Assembly (NCBI GenBank): GCA_900129675.1
Contig: FSRD01000002.1
Span: forward strand, 620,001-684,000
Length of the DNA: 64,000 nucleotides
Direction: 5' to 3'
Source: Bradyrhizobium erythrophlei
GTDB taxonomy: Bacteria > Pseudomonadota > Alphaproteobacteria > Rhizobiales > Xanthobacteraceae
Of this stretch, positions 42,105 through 51,306 are shown one piece after another. The notes beneath the pieces were generated by a model. The model was not told where the DNA came from. It saw only the letters and a program-made list of their open reading frames with translations, and did not search any database. The translations under genes and the position numbers were made by a program. The first letter of the stretch is position 1. Each line of letters begins with the position of its first letter.

Positions 42105-42681
42105 TCACGGGGGCGCTGCGGCTGCGGTCTTGACGTGGCGGTGGAGGAAGTCGACCTCCGTTCGCAGCACGTCGGCGAAGCTTGCTCCGCCTTGGTAGAC
42201 GTCGTAATGGCCACCGACGCTGCGGAACAATTCGGCCCCCGGTGCCTTGCGGGCGACTTCGAGCGCGGCCGGGACGGGCGCAATACTGTCTGCCTCGGGA
42301 ACGACGAGCAGGAAGGGAACACGCACGGAGGCGGCGCGTCGTACCGGCCGACGCCAGGAGAAGCTGAGCAGCGATCGTGCCGCGACGCGGTCGTGCCATG
42401 GCGTCCCGTCCTCCGGAGTCATGAGCTTCTCCCCGAACGGGCCGTCTGGCGTGGGGCCGATGGACAAGTCCCCGGGTCTTCCGTGACCAGGGATGTAGAT
42501 CGGCTGGCGGCCAAACAGGGAGCCGACGCAGTCGAGCAGGGCCAGTCCGAAGAGTCGGGCCCCATTCTTGGGTTTGGACATCATCGCTGCGGCCAAGCCG
42601 TCGGTAAGTGGGGCCTGGGCGACCGCTGCAGCCAGCCGGTTGTCAGAGACGGCGAGTTCGAGGACGTGCATGCCGGCGAAG
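42105..42681 (-). pseudogene. Alpha/beta hydrolase, C-terminal half (split by IS66)
   Basis: Reads FAGMHVLELAVSDNRLAAAVAQ, later VPFLLVVPEADSIAP (acid residue loop) and SVGGHYDVYQGG (catalytic His). It continues the N-terminal half that ends at 45824. Without the IS the text …AWGTSFAGMHVLELA… gives a normal nucleophile elbow region (GTSFAG; Ser). Confidence 0.85.
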
Positions 42682-42818
42682 GTGAGCGTCATAGGAGAAT
42701 CACCGTGCCCGGCCTTGACTTGCGCGGAATGCTCTGGATTGCGCGGTCAGGGTGATTGACGCTGCCGTTGAGCGGTGATGGGGTGATCCCGGGTTGGAGC
42801 GGGCAACGGGGCATCAGA

Positions 42819-43256
42819 ATGACCAGCGATTCTCAGCTGCGCGAGAAGCTTCGGAAGATCGAGGCGTTGTTCGTGGGTGCTGGAACTGCTGGTGAGCGCC
42901 TTGCGGCGGAAGCTGCGCTGCAGCGGGTACGCGCCCGGGTCGAGGAGCTGGCTCGTCACGATCCCCCGATCGAGCAGCAATTCTCACTTCCTGACCAATG
43001 GTCGCGGCATCTGTTTCTGGCGCTTTGCCGCCGGTACGGGCTACGGCCGTTTCGTTACCACCGCCAGCGACGCAACACTGTGATGGTCCGCGCGTCGCGG
43101 GGCTTCGTCGACAAGATCCTGTTGCCGGAGTTCACCGAGCTGGAGAGGGCGCTGCAAGTCTATCTACACGAGGTGACGCTGCGCGTGATCCGCGAGGAAA
43201 TCTATGACGACACCAGCGACGCGCAGGAAGTTCCAGATGCTCTGCCGTCGAACTGA
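42819..43256 (+). CDS. IS66 passenger protein, DUF2786-like
   Basis: A 145-aa protein encoded opposite to the tnp genes. The N-terminus (LREKLRKIEALFVGAGTAGERLAAEAALQRV) looks like DUF2786; the rest (LALCRRYGLRPFRYHRQRRNTVMVRA) is basic. It may regulate or be a passenger only. Confidence 0.7.
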   Translation: MTSDSQLREKLRKIEALFVGAGTAGERLAAEAALQRVRARVEELARHDPPIEQQFSLPDQWSRHLFLALCRRYGLRPFRYHRQRRNTVMVRASRGFVDKILLPEFTELERALQVYLHEVTLRVIREEIYDDTSDAQEVPDALPSN

Positions 43257-44882
43257 TCAGGCGGCGAGCTTTGCCTCCGAACCGTCGCGCTCGGCCTTCC
43301 AATTCCACGGCAGCAGCGTGTGCAGCTGATTGATCTTTGTGCGTCCAGAGACGATGCGCTCGAGGACGTCGGTCAGATAGTGCCGTGGGTCGATATCTTG
43401 CAGCTTTGCCGAGTTGATGAGCGACGCGAGAATGGCCCATGTCTCGGCGCCGCCTTCGCTGCCCGCGAACAAATAGTTCTTCTTTCCAAGCCCTATCGGC
43501 TTGATGCTGCGCTCGACCGTATTGTTGTCTATTTCAATGCGTCCGTCATCGATGAAGCGCGTCAGGCCGTCCCAATGGTTGAGGGTATAGCGGATGGCTT
43601 TGCCCAGACCGGACTTCTTCGAGACTTCCAACAGCCGCGCCTCGAGCCAGGGTTTGAAGTCCTCAATCAACGGCCTGGTGTCGGTTTGCCGCACTGCGGC
43701 CCGATGCGCCGCCGGCAGACCGCGGATGCGATCCTCGATGGCGTAGAACATCGCGATCCGTTGCAGCGCTTCCGCGGCAATCGGCGACTTGCTCGCGACG
43801 TGAACGTCCCAGAACTTCCGCCGCGCATGCGCAAAGCAGAACGCCAGCTGCATCAGACGGCCGCCGCTCTTGATCAGGCCCTTGTAGGCGGCATAGCCAT
43901 CGACCTGCAGGATGCCGTGGTAGTCGCCGAACAGCTGCTTGGCGCGGATCGCCTTGCGATCCTCGGCAAACATGTAGACCACCGCCGGCGGCGCCGGGCC
44001 GCCCCACGGACGGTCATCGGTGGCGATCGCCCAGAACTGGCAGACTTTGGTCCTGCCTCGGCCGGGATCGAGAACCGGCAGCGGCGTCTCATCGGCAAAC
44101 AGCCGCGGGTAGGACATCACTGTGTCGCGCAACAGCCTGTGAAGCGGCTTCAGCCACCAGGCGGCGCGGCGCATCCACGAGGCCAGCGTCTGCCGGTCGA
44201 GCGTGATGCCTTGCGCGGCGAACATCTGTTCCTGCCGGTATAGCGGCAGCTGGTAGCCGTATTTCATCACCGCGATGTGGGCCAGCAAGGCTTCCGTCAC
44301 CATCCCGCCATCGATCGCCTGGGCCGGCGCGGGTGCCTGCAGCACACCCTGGCGGCATCCCCGGCAGCCGTACCTCGGACGCACAATGCGCTTGACCCGG
44401 TACTGCATCGGAATGACGTCGAAGGCTTCCTTGACGGTCTCCCCGATCTTGTGCAGCCGCTCGCCGCAGCAGGGGCAGATGTGGCTCTCGATATCGATCA
44501 CGACATCGATGCGCGGCAAATGCTCCGGGAGCTTCCCCCGATTGCGTCGCGCCGGTCGCTTTCCACGGCCCTCCGCTCCGTCAGGCAGCCCGCCTCCGGT
44601 CACGTCGTCGTTGGCGGCGGCACGAGCCGCCTGTGCCGTGATGAAGAGAGACAGCTGTCCGGGATCCAGTGTCTCGGAGCGGGGACCGAAGATCGTGCGC
44701 TTGTACTGGGACAGGATCATCAGGAGCTTGTCGTTCTCCTGGACTGCAGCGTCGCGTTGGGCGATCGCCGCATCACGCTCGGCCGAAAGCGTGCTGCATT
44801 CCACCGACAACGCCGCAAGCCGTGACGACAGCGTCATCACGGTTTGTCGGAGCAATGCTGGATCGGAAGGCAAATCACTCAT
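43257..44882 (-). CDS. tnpC: IS66 transposase TnpC
   Basis: A 541-aa IS66 transposase: coiled-coil start, zinc-binding CPCCGERLHKIGE, linker, and DDE core with LFADETPLPVLDPG (Asp), LQVDGYAAYKGL (Asp) and IDNNTVERSIKPIGLGKKN (Glu). Ends at 43257, touching the passenger gene stop. Confidence 0.95.
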   Translation of the reverse strand: MSDLPSDPALLRQTVMTLSSRLAALSVECSTLSAERDAAIAQRDAAVQENDKLLMILSQYKRTIFGPRSETLDPGQLSLFITAQAARAAANDDVTGGGLPDGAEGRGKRPARRNRGKLPEHLPRIDVVIDIESHICPCCGERLHKIGETVKEAFDVIPMQYRVKRIVRPRYGCRGCRQGVLQAPAPAQAIDGGMVTEALLAHIAVMKYGYQLPLYRQEQMFAAQGITLDRQTLASWMRRAAWWLKPLHRLLRDTVMSYPRLFADETPLPVLDPGRGRTKVCQFWAIATDDRPWGGPAPPAVVYMFAEDRKAIRAKQLFGDYHGILQVDGYAAYKGLIKSGGRLMQLAFCFAHARRKFWDVHVASKSPIAAEALQRIAMFYAIEDRIRGLPAAHRAAVRQTDTRPLIEDFKPWLEARLLEVSKKSGLGKAIRYTLNHWDGLTRFIDDGRIEIDNNTVERSIKPIGLGKKNYLFAGSEGGAETWAILASLINSAKLQDIDPRHYLTDVLERIVSGRTKINQLHTLLPWNWKAERDGSEAKLAA

Positions 44883-44936
44883 GCAGAGTGATTCTATAAC
44901 AACTCCGCATGAGTGACGAACTACTATTGATACGGA

Positions 44937-45287
44937 TCAACCAGCTCGTGCTGGCTGATCCACAACCCGCATCGGCACACACTTCCAGTCTGAGCCATCG
45001 AGCTGCACCGAGAGCTGAGCATGAGATAGCGGCATGACGCCTTCCTTGATCGGCGGCCAGGTGAACTGCCCCTCGATTCTCTTGTAGTAAAGGACAAGGC
45101 CGCTTCCGTCCCAGGTCAGGATCTTCACGCGATCTCGGCGCTTGGAGCGGAAGATATAAAGTCCGCCGTCGAACGGATCGGCTCCAAACGCCTCGCTCAC
45201 CAGCATCGCCAGCGAGTCCATGCCGCGACGGAAATCGACCGGTTGCGTCGCGATCCAGATCGACAACCCGGGTCGCAGCCCGATCAT
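44937..45287 (-). CDS. tnpB: IS66 accessory protein TnpB
   Basis: A 116-aa IS66 Orf2 protein: IWIATQPVDFRRGMDSLAML, DPFDGGLYIFRSKRRDRVKIL and WDGSGLVLYYKRIEGQFTWP. ATG overlaps the tnpA stop by 4 bp. Confidence 0.95.
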   Translation of the reverse strand: MIGLRPGLSIWIATQPVDFRRGMDSLAMLVSEAFGADPFDGGLYIFRSKRRDRVKILTWDGSGLVLYYKRIEGQFTWPPIKEGVMPLSHAQLSVQLDGSDWKCVPMRVVDQPARAG

Positions 45288-45736
45288 CGGCCAACCGTCC
45301 CGACTGCCGCCAGCACCTCGCACAGCGCCCGCCGGTCGACCGTCCCTCTGACACGGATGCGAACCGCGCCGACCTCGATCTCGATTGCCGCCTGCTCCTT
45401 GCGCGACGGCAATTCGCCCCCGCAGCCGGTGATCGCGACCGGCACGAAGCCAGGCGGCACGTCTCCGGCCCCGCGCTCCGCGACCTTCGCCCGCGTCGTT
45501 TGACGACGCCACAGAAACAACAGGCTTGCGCTGATGTCGTGTCGTCGTGCCACCGCGGACACGGTTGCACCCGGCGCGAAACTCTCCGCGACAATCGCCG
45601 CCTTCGCATCGGTCGACCAGCGCCGTCGCCGGCCGGTCCCGGTGATGATCTCGACACGCTGCAGCGTGTCTGCAGAATCCTTGAGGATAGGCGCATGCCT
45701 ATCCGTATCGCTATCCTTACGACTATCCTTAGACAT
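45284..45736 (-). CDS. tnpA: IS66 accessory protein TnpA
   Basis: A 150-aa IS66 Orf1 protein with a helix-turn-helix (RRRRWSTDAKAAIVAESFAPGA, VARRHDISASLLFLWRRQ). First gene of the tnpA-tnpB-tnpC series. Confidence 0.9.
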   Translation of the reverse strand: MSKDSRKDSDTDRHAPILKDSADTLQRVEIITGTGRRRRWSTDAKAAIVAESFAPGATVSAVARRHDISASLLFLWRRQTTRAKVAERGAGDVPPGFVPVAITGCGGELPSRKEQAAIEIEVGAVRIRVRGTVDRRALCEVLAAVGTVGR

Positions 45737-45823
45737 GGTGGAGACCTCGTGATCATTCAGTTCACGAGATCTTCCTAATCGATCAGATCAGCCCTCAGCG
45801 CATGGTCCCTGGATGACGCTCAC

Positions 45824-46151
45824 CGGCGAAGGACGTGCCCCACGCGATGATCTGACGCGGATCGATGTAGGGCTGTTCAACTGCCCAGCCGATGACGGTG
45901 CTGTAGTCCGCGCGCTGGCGCGGGACGGACAGTACCTCGCGCGGCTGTCCGCCGGAACCGCCGAAGTTGCGGTAGTCGAAGGCGATCGCGGCGAAGCCCT
46001 CCTCGCGGAAGCGTTCGGCGAACGGGGCCAGTCCTCCCGCCTTGATGCCGCCGATGCCGTGGGCCATTACCACGGCGGGGTGCGGGCCGCTGCCCTCGGG
46101 CAGGTAGACCCAAGCTTCGATCGCGTCACCTGACGAAGTCGGGATCTGCAC
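45824..46151 (-). pseudogene. Alpha/beta hydrolase, N-terminal half
   Basis: VQIPTSSGDAIEAWVYLPEG, VVMAHGIGGIKAGGL (oxyanion HG motif), AFDYRNFGGSGGQPRE, then IIAWGTSFAG at the IS66 border. Its 5' end is joined to a LysR fragment and may lack the original first residues. Confidence 0.8.
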
Positions 46152-46158
46152 GGTGATG

Positions 46159-46251
46159 CGCTAACGTCTCGCCGGCGCGGACGAAGCTCCGACCCTGCAC
46201 CACCGCTGCCAGGACGGTGATACCTGCAAGCAGACGGCCATCGAACGACAT
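46159..46251 (-). pseudogene. LysR-family regulator, first 31 codons
   Basis: MSFDGRLLAGITVLAAVVQG followed by RSFVRAGETL is a LysR-type helix-turn-helix start. It breaks off where the hydrolase sequence begins, so a deletion fused the two genes. Confidence 0.65.
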
Positions 46252-47008
46252 GCGAACTCCGTTGACATTGAGTCAACAACAATTGCTAGACATCGACATT
46301 CTGTCAATCAACGCATGGTCTTTTTGGTTTATGTCGCTTAACGACGGCTGTTGTTTCTGAGAAGAGCGGACGACGGAGAACACAGATGCCTACCAGCGAA
46401 AACCGCGTGGAGCTTCCTCAGGCAGGTGACCTCTGGGTGAGGCACAGCCTCATGCGAAGGATTGGATGAGATATGGTTCGGTTGGTGTGTGGAAAAGCGG
46501 TAGCGCTCCAGTGACTCGACCCCCCGACAAGCGAGCTCAATAGAAAGAGAACCGTCCCCGCCGCGCTTACAACCTTCGGCGAGGTCTAGAACTAGATAGC
46601 GATCTCAATTACATAAGAGTTCGCAGTTTTATTCTGAGTGGCGCGCCAGCGGCCTCAGAAGCCCTGTTAATTCAAAAACATCGCGCAAATCAAAGCTTTG
46701 CTGCTCTTGACTGGTAGCAAATGTTGGTAGCTTTTGATGCGCGCAATGCCTTACTTGATCAAAAATTCTGCCGATGTCTGGTGCGTCCAGAGGAGGGTGG
46801 CCTCGGAGCTTGATGCAGCACAAGAGACAGACCTTCGAGAAGACGATACGCCCAACAGGGGTGCTTGCGGAAGCGCTACCGGCACGAACGCACACCAAGG
46901 GTGAAGTGAACCGTACCGAGCGATTACTGAGATTACTACTGACAACGCCGAAGACGGCACCGCGCAGACGCCGCATCTCTGCGGGTGAAAAGATACTCAG
47001 GGGCCAAA
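46252..47008. other. Gene-poor stretch with the right copy of the 43-bp repeat
   Basis: No convincing gene on either strand. The 43-bp repeat lies at 46606-46648. A plus-strand frame at 46774-47016 lacks family features. Confidence 0.55.
46606..46648 (+). repeat. 43-bp direct repeat, right copy
   Basis: Two differences from 41961-42003, same orientation. The copies enclose the split hydrolase with its IS66. Confidence 0.8.
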
Positions 47009-47496
47009 ATGGATAAACATGCCGCTCTTGCGCAGCTCGTAGCATTGCGCCGCAGTGAAGAGCATGAATCGTTTTTTGTATTGCATAGATTTGACGGTGG
47101 CGCGTGGGATTGTGACTATGTCGTCCCTTGGACAAAGTCGGCGCAAAACGTTGACGCAAAACTTATGATTATCGGCCAGGATTGGGCTTCTGAAGATTTT
47201 CTACGAAATCCCAAGAACAACGAGCCTGATCGGGTCGCCTTACGCAAGCAACTCGGGCAAGACCCTTGCTTGGCCACTAATCAGAATATCAAACGCTGGC
47301 TGAACTTCTTTGACATCAGTGGGAACAAACCTACGCAACAGACGTGTCAATCTTCATTAAGCCAAAGAAGATGACTGCCAAAGTGCCCATGCTTGTACTC
47401 GAACGATGCGCAAGAAGATATACGGTTCCTCAGTTGATGATCGTGAAGCCACTTATGGCAATTTGTTTAGGGGGAAATACCTTCAACGCTGTCTGA
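47009..47496 (+). pseudogene. Uracil-DNA-glycosylase-like protein, frameshifted and truncated
   Basis: Frame one reads WDCDYVVPWTKSAQNVDAKL, then LMIIGQDWASEDFLRNP and LATNQNIKRWLNFFDIS; after 47328-47331 another frame continues YATDVSIFIKPKKMTAKVP and LMIVKPLMAICLGGNTFNAV. The GQDW and KPLMAICLGGNTFNAV texts fit the uracil-DNA glycosylase superfamily. The gene stops early at 47496, where a different gene scrap begins. Confidence 0.65.
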
Positions 47497-47551
47497 ATTC
47501 GTGGGTCTCCTGGGTGGCGTGGCGGTATGGCCGTTGGGGGCGCGCGCCCAA
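47495..47551 (+). pseudogene. ABC substrate-binding protein, signal-peptide scrap
   Basis: EFVGLLGGVAVWPLGARAQ is the Tat-type leader typical of a large group of ABC transporter substrate-binding proteins in Bradyrhizobium ('RREFxxLLGGAAAWPLAARAQQ'). Only the leader remains; a matching C-terminal scrap lies at 50118-50198. Confidence 0.6.
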
Positions 47552-47739
47552 CCGCCTTCACCTCAGTCGGGAACGCGACCAGCGGCCGGCGCCTCTCGTG
47601 GCAATCGGCCCTTCCCAAAACATGAGGCTGCCAAAGAAGGAGGATGGGGTTGGCCCTCAGTCACAGTGAGATGCCATAGAGGCATCCACGGAGCGTGCGA
47701 ACGCGATGGCGAAAATGAGTTGATGCCGCGTCCGCCTGC

Positions 47740-47988
47740 TCAGGGCTGCTTTTCAACCAGGGCGATCGCTAGTTCTACGCGTCCGAGCTTGTTCTCCTCA
47801 CCGCCACCCATCCCTTCAGACTCGGCAACCGACAGGCTGCGTGCAGTCTGTTCCCACTGCCGCAGCAGTGCAAGCTTCATCTCCCGCGACAGCTGGGGAT
47901 GTGCGACAATATCATTAGGTTCCGAAAAAATTGCTGTGGGATCGCGAAGAGCTGTTGCGAAATCGATTGTAGATGATGCTTGGCCCAT
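47740..47988 (-). CDS. Small hypothetical protein, 82 aa
   Basis: Reads FATALRDPTAIFSEPNDIVAHPQLSREMKLALLRQWEQTARSL with an acidic C-terminus. It shares the 'P..I…LS...K..LL..W..DA' pattern with the protein at 52624, so both belong to one small Bradyrhizobium-type family of unknown function. Confidence 0.65.
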   Translation of the reverse strand: MGQASSTIDFATALRDPTAIFSEPNDIVAHPQLSREMKLALLRQWEQTARSLSVAESEGMGGGEENKLGRVELAIALVEKQP

Positions 47989-48071
47989 ACATCAGTCCTC
48001 CCTTGAAGGGTCCCAGCGGATGCGGCCACTGTTGCCAATCGAAGACTATGCCATGGGTCGTTTGACGTCCA

Positions 48072-48088
48072 GGGGCTGCACTGTTACG
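48072..48088 (+). repeat. 17-bp target duplication, left
   Basis: GGGGCTGCACTGTTACG directly before the ISNCY-type element; the identical 17 bases follow the element at 49628-49644. Confidence 0.85.
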
Positions 48089-49627
48089 TGTCAGTAGCGC
48101 GTGATCTGTCACCTGTTTGTAGCTCGTGAAGTGTCGTGTTTTTGGTGCCCCCAGAACAAAGGGGGCACGATGGGCACGGCATCCATTCACGAGGGTGTAC
48201 GACGGATGCGGTTTTCGGATTTGCTGGATCGGACGGAGGCGAAGGAGCTGACGCAGGAGGCTGCGTCTGAGCTTCTGGGGATCAACGTGCGGACGTTTCA
48301 ACGCTGGGCGGAACGCTACGAGGCGGAGGGCGATGACGGGCTGATCGACCGGCGCATGGGCCGGCGATCACCGCGGCGGGCGCCGGAGGAAGAGCTGGAG
48401 CGGATGCTGGGGCTGTTCCGGGACAAATACGCGGACTTCACGGTGAAGCACTTCCACGAGCAACTGCAAAAGCGCCATGGCTATGTGCTGGGCTACACCG
48501 TGACGAAACTCGCCTTGCACGCGGCGGGCTTGGTGCGGAAGGCGCCGAAGCGTTCGGCGCACCGCAAGAAGCGTCCACGCCGGCCGCTGCCGGGCATGCT
48601 GCTACACCAGGACGGGTCGCGCCACGCCTGGATCGAAGGTCTGCCCGCGATGGACCTGATCGTCACGATGGACGATGCGACGAGCGAGATCTACTCGATG
48701 CTGCTGGTCGAGGAAGAAGGGACGGCGTCGACGTTCCAGGCCTTGGGCGAAGTGATTGGCGAGCGCGGTCTGTTCTGCGCGCTCTACACCGATCGCGGCA
48801 GCCATTACTTCTACACCCCGAAGGCTGGCGAGAAGGTCTCGAAGACGCAACAAACCCAGGTGGGACGGGCTTTATCGCATCTTGGGATCGAGCATATCGC
48901 GGCCTATTCGCCGCAGGCGCGCGGGCGCTCCGAGCGGATGTTCGGCACGCTGCAAGGCCGGCTGCCGAAGGAGCTGCGGCTCGCCGGGATCAAGACGGTC
49001 GAAGCCGCCAATGCGTGGCTGAAGGCGCATTACATCGCCGAGCATAACGCGGCGTTTGCGATCAAGGCCGAACAGCAAGGCACGGCGTTCGTGGCCGACC
49101 GGCACGAGGCGTGGCGCGAGGCGCTGTGCGTGATCGAAGAGCGAACCGTCGGCAACGACAACACGATCGCATGGAGCGGTCGGCGGCTGCAGCTGCCCGA
49201 GAGCAGGCTCAGGCCCCACTTCGTCAAGGCCGTGGTCCGCGTTCACGCGTATCCCGATGGCACCGTGAGCGTGTTCCTTGGCCCGCACCGTTTGACGAGG
49301 TTTTCCGCCGACGGACAGCAGATCAGCCCCGACGGGCCTCAGCCTGGCAGCGTGCTCGGAGCCGTCAAGGACAAGCCCTTGCGGGCGCGCAAGCGCGCGT
49401 CCTTGACCGCTCCTGCGCGCGCCGCCGCCGAGATAGCGCGGGTCGGGGCGGAGAAACGGGCTTCAAGTCGAACAAAGAAACCGACCCGGAGGGCTAACCA
49501 GACCGCAATATCCATGGCATGACCAAATCGGCGGACCCGTCCACGCCTTCCGGATCCTCCGAAACTTAACAACGAAGGCGACAGATCACGAGCTACAAAA
49601 ATACGACAACTTCACCCGCTACGGACA
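48089..49627 (+). mobile_element. ISNCY/IS1202-like element, 1,539 bp
   Basis: The ends are imperfect inverted repeats: TGTCAGTAGCGCGTGA on the left and TGTCCGTAGCGGGTGA from the right. The 17-bp direct repeats on both sides are a long target duplication. IS1202-type elements are known for unusually long duplications, which supports the assignment. Confidence 0.85.
48170..49522 (+). CDS. ISNCY-family transposase
   Basis: A 450-aa transposase: N-terminal helix-turn-helix (LTQEAASELLGINVRTFQRW), then an rve-type core with GMLLHQDGSRHAWIEG (Asp), ALYTDRGSHYFYTPK (Asp) and SPQARGRSERMFGTLQGRLP (Glu). This is the usual ISNCY/IS1202-like product. Complete. GGGGGCACG precedes the ATG at 48170. Confidence 0.92.
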   Translation: MGTASIHEGVRRMRFSDLLDRTEAKELTQEAASELLGINVRTFQRWAERYEAEGDDGLIDRRMGRRSPRRAPEEELERMLGLFRDKYADFTVKHFHEQLQKRHGYVLGYTVTKLALHAAGLVRKAPKRSAHRKKRPRRPLPGMLLHQDGSRHAWIEGLPAMDLIVTMDDATSEIYSMLLVEEEGTASTFQALGEVIGERGLFCALYTDRGSHYFYTPKAGEKVSKTQQTQVGRALSHLGIEHIAAYSPQARGRSERMFGTLQGRLPKELRLAGIKTVEAANAWLKAHYIAEHNAAFAIKAEQQGTAFVADRHEAWREALCVIEERTVGNDNTIAWSGRRLQLPESRLRPHFVKAVVRVHAYPDGTVSVFLGPHRLTRFSADGQQISPDGPQPGSVLGAVKDKPLRARKRASLTAPARAAAEIARVGAEKRASSRTKKPTRRANQTAISMA

Positions 49628-49644
49628 GGGGCTGCACTGTTACG
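49628..49644 (+). repeat. 17-bp target duplication, right
   Basis: Identical to 48072-48088. Confidence 0.85.
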
Positions 49645-49758
49645 GGCAAGACGTTTAGCGTCAGTCAGCCCATCGAGGTCGTTGTGTTGAACTGATGGGT
49701 GACCCAGACAAAGAACACGCCGTCACCTTGCGTCATCCTCAAACCAAAGGAGATCGAC

Positions 49759-49893
49759 ATGGCCAAGGGCCAACAAAGGAGCAATCGGGAGGCCGAGAAA
49801 CCCAAAAAGAAGAAGATCAAAGTCATTGCCGCAGCACCAAGCCAAAAGGGTGCGGGATGGCAACCGACCTTCGCTGAGGGCAAAAGGAAATAG
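49759..49893 (+). CDS. Small basic protein, 44 aa
   Basis: MAKGQQRSNREAEKPKKKKI followed by a Gly/Trp tail. Very similar small Lys-rich proteins ('MAKGQxRSNxExKKPKK') are common in Bradyrhizobium; role unknown. AGGAG stands before the ATG. An in-frame start at 49699 is less likely. Confidence 0.7.
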   Translation: MAKGQQRSNREAEKPKKKKIKVIAAAPSQKGAGWQPTFAEGKRK

Positions 49894-50117
49894 AAATGGC
49901 TAGCGTCATCTGACGCGTTGTCGGGGGATTCAAAAGATCCGCGTCCGTCCGGCGGCTGCATGTGCTGAGTGCTGCACGACAGCTATTGCCAAAGATTGGC
50001 TGGTAAACGTCATAGACGCACCGCCGCAGATCGATGTCGTCGCGCGTTCAAAGCTCGGTGGGTAAGCCGTCGCGTAAAACGATCGGACAGTTACAAGCGT
50101 CGGGCGGTTGACCTGAT

Positions 50118-50198
50118 CTCAATCTCAAGACGGCCAAGGCGCTTGGCCTTGAGATTCCGCACACCTTTCTTGCCCGCGCTGACGAGGTGATCGAATAG
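50118..50198 (+). pseudogene. ABC substrate-binding protein, C-terminal scrap
   Basis: LNLKTAKALGLEIPHTFLAR, then ADEVIE and a stop. This is the usual end of the ABC-type substrate-binding proteins whose leader remains at 47495. Confidence 0.7.
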
Positions 50199-50206
50199 GT
50201 CACCTT

Positions 50207-50340
50207 GTTGCGGTGCATGAGTCTGCTTCTGGCACTTTTCAGACATGCCGACCGGCTCTGACCATGTCCGTTCTGCGGGGTGGACCGGAAGTCATCGGCG
50301 AGCAGCCAAAACGACACGATTGACCCTGAGCGGAAGTCGC
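50207..50340 (+). repeat. Dispersed intergenic repeat, copy A
   Basis: Blocks in order: TTGCGGTGCATGAGTCTG, CTGGCACTTTTCAGACATG, CATGTCCGTTCTGCGGGG, GGACCGGAAGT, TTGACCCTGAGCGGAAGT. The same order recurs at 54503, 55915, 56936, 57728 (partial) and 58827. Confidence 0.75.
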
Positions 50341-50464
50341 ACCTTTGGAGGGGCGGTCGCGATCATGTTGCAGAATATTGGGGGTCGTAAATCAGATATT
50401 GCACTAAATCGCTGCGCGATAGAGAAGGCCCGGCATCGCGCAGCCTCAACATCACGGGTCAAAA

Positions 50465-51127
50465 TTATTCAATATGATCTTGTAGCAAAGCCGGAAGATC
50501 GCTCATCCGATGGAAAAGGTCTTCGCAGATCGCTCGCAACTCCAGTTCAACTCCCGGATCGCCACCGGTAAAACCTAAGACCCGCATCCCAGCGGCCTTT
50601 GCTGCGTGAATCCCGGACAACGAGTCCTCAACGACGACGCAACGTGAAGGGTGAACGCCCAACGCTTGCGCCGCATGCAGAAACAGGCCCGGGTCTGGCT
50701 TCCACGAACCCACCTCATATGCGCTAAAGATGCGCCCCTCGAAGCGGTCCAGCAGTTTCGTCAATCCGAGTGTATGCGTTAGCTTCGACATCGGCCCGTT
50801 TGACGCCACACAAACGGGAACGGTAATTTTGGCTAACGCTGCATGGATTCCTTCGACAGGCTTAAGTTCGGCATCAAACGCCAACGCGGTTGCTCGTCTG
50901 ACGTCGGCGACGAAGGTTTCTCGAACGCCGCGGCCTAACCGGCGCTCAATTTCTCGTACGCAGTCCGCCATCTTCAGCCCTCGGAAAGACCGGATAGCCT
51001 CGTTCACGCCAATCGCTGCGCCTTCCTCAGATGCTGTCCGGGCCAAGACGGCCAGCGCAATGTTCTCGCTATCGACCAAAACGCCATCGGAATCGAAAAT
51101 AATCAGGTCAGTCACGATAAGGTCCAC
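50465..51127 (-). CDS. HAD-superfamily phosphatase
   Basis: A 220-aa HAD-IA hydrolase: IIFDSDGVLVDSE (motif I), VCVASNGPMSK (motif II), SWKPDPGLFLHAA (Lys) and CVVVEDSLSGIHAAKAAGM (motif IV). Like phosphoglycolate phosphatase or beta-phosphoglucomutase-type enzymes; substrate open. Stands alone, with 180 bases to the next gene. Confidence 0.9.
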   Translation of the reverse strand: MDLIVTDLIIFDSDGVLVDSENIALAVLARTASEEGAAIGVNEAIRSFRGLKMADCVREIERRLGRGVRETFVADVRRATALAFDAELKPVEGIHAALAKITVPVCVASNGPMSKLTHTLGLTKLLDRFEGRIFSAYEVGSWKPDPGLFLHAAQALGVHPSRCVVVEDSLSGIHAAKAAGMRVLGFTGGDPGVELELRAICEDLFHRMSDLPALLQDHIE

Positions 51128-51306
51128 AGTGAAGGACAGTCAGCATCTTTTCGACCGTCACGGACGGGGAATATGGTTCAGTAGAGCGATATTCGATGTG
51201 TCGCACAATCGCCGTTTTGCGACACCGCGAGTCCCAATCACTTCCGAAATTGGCACAAAGCGGCGGTTAGAGGGTGGGCAGAGCATGTCCGCTCTGCCCG
51301 AGTATC

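Larger units (their letters stand above)
42682..45823 (-). mobile_element. IS66-family element, 3,142 bp
   Basis: The ends start GTGAGCGTCAT on both sides. An 8-bp target duplication CGGCGAAG is present at 42674-42681 and 45824-45831, the usual size for IS66. Contains tnpA, tnpB, tnpC and one passenger gene; all seem intact. Confidence 0.93.
49894..50464. other. Remnants and dispersed repeat
   Basis: Contains the C-terminal scrap of an ABC substrate-binding protein (50118-50198) and a copy of the GGCACTTTTC…GACCGGAAGT repeat (50207-50340). No intact gene. Confidence 0.6.

Noticed and set aside
46774..47016. 80-aa plus-strand frame before the UDG-like pseudogene
   Set aside because: No family similarity, no ribosome site, and unlike codon use of nearby genes.
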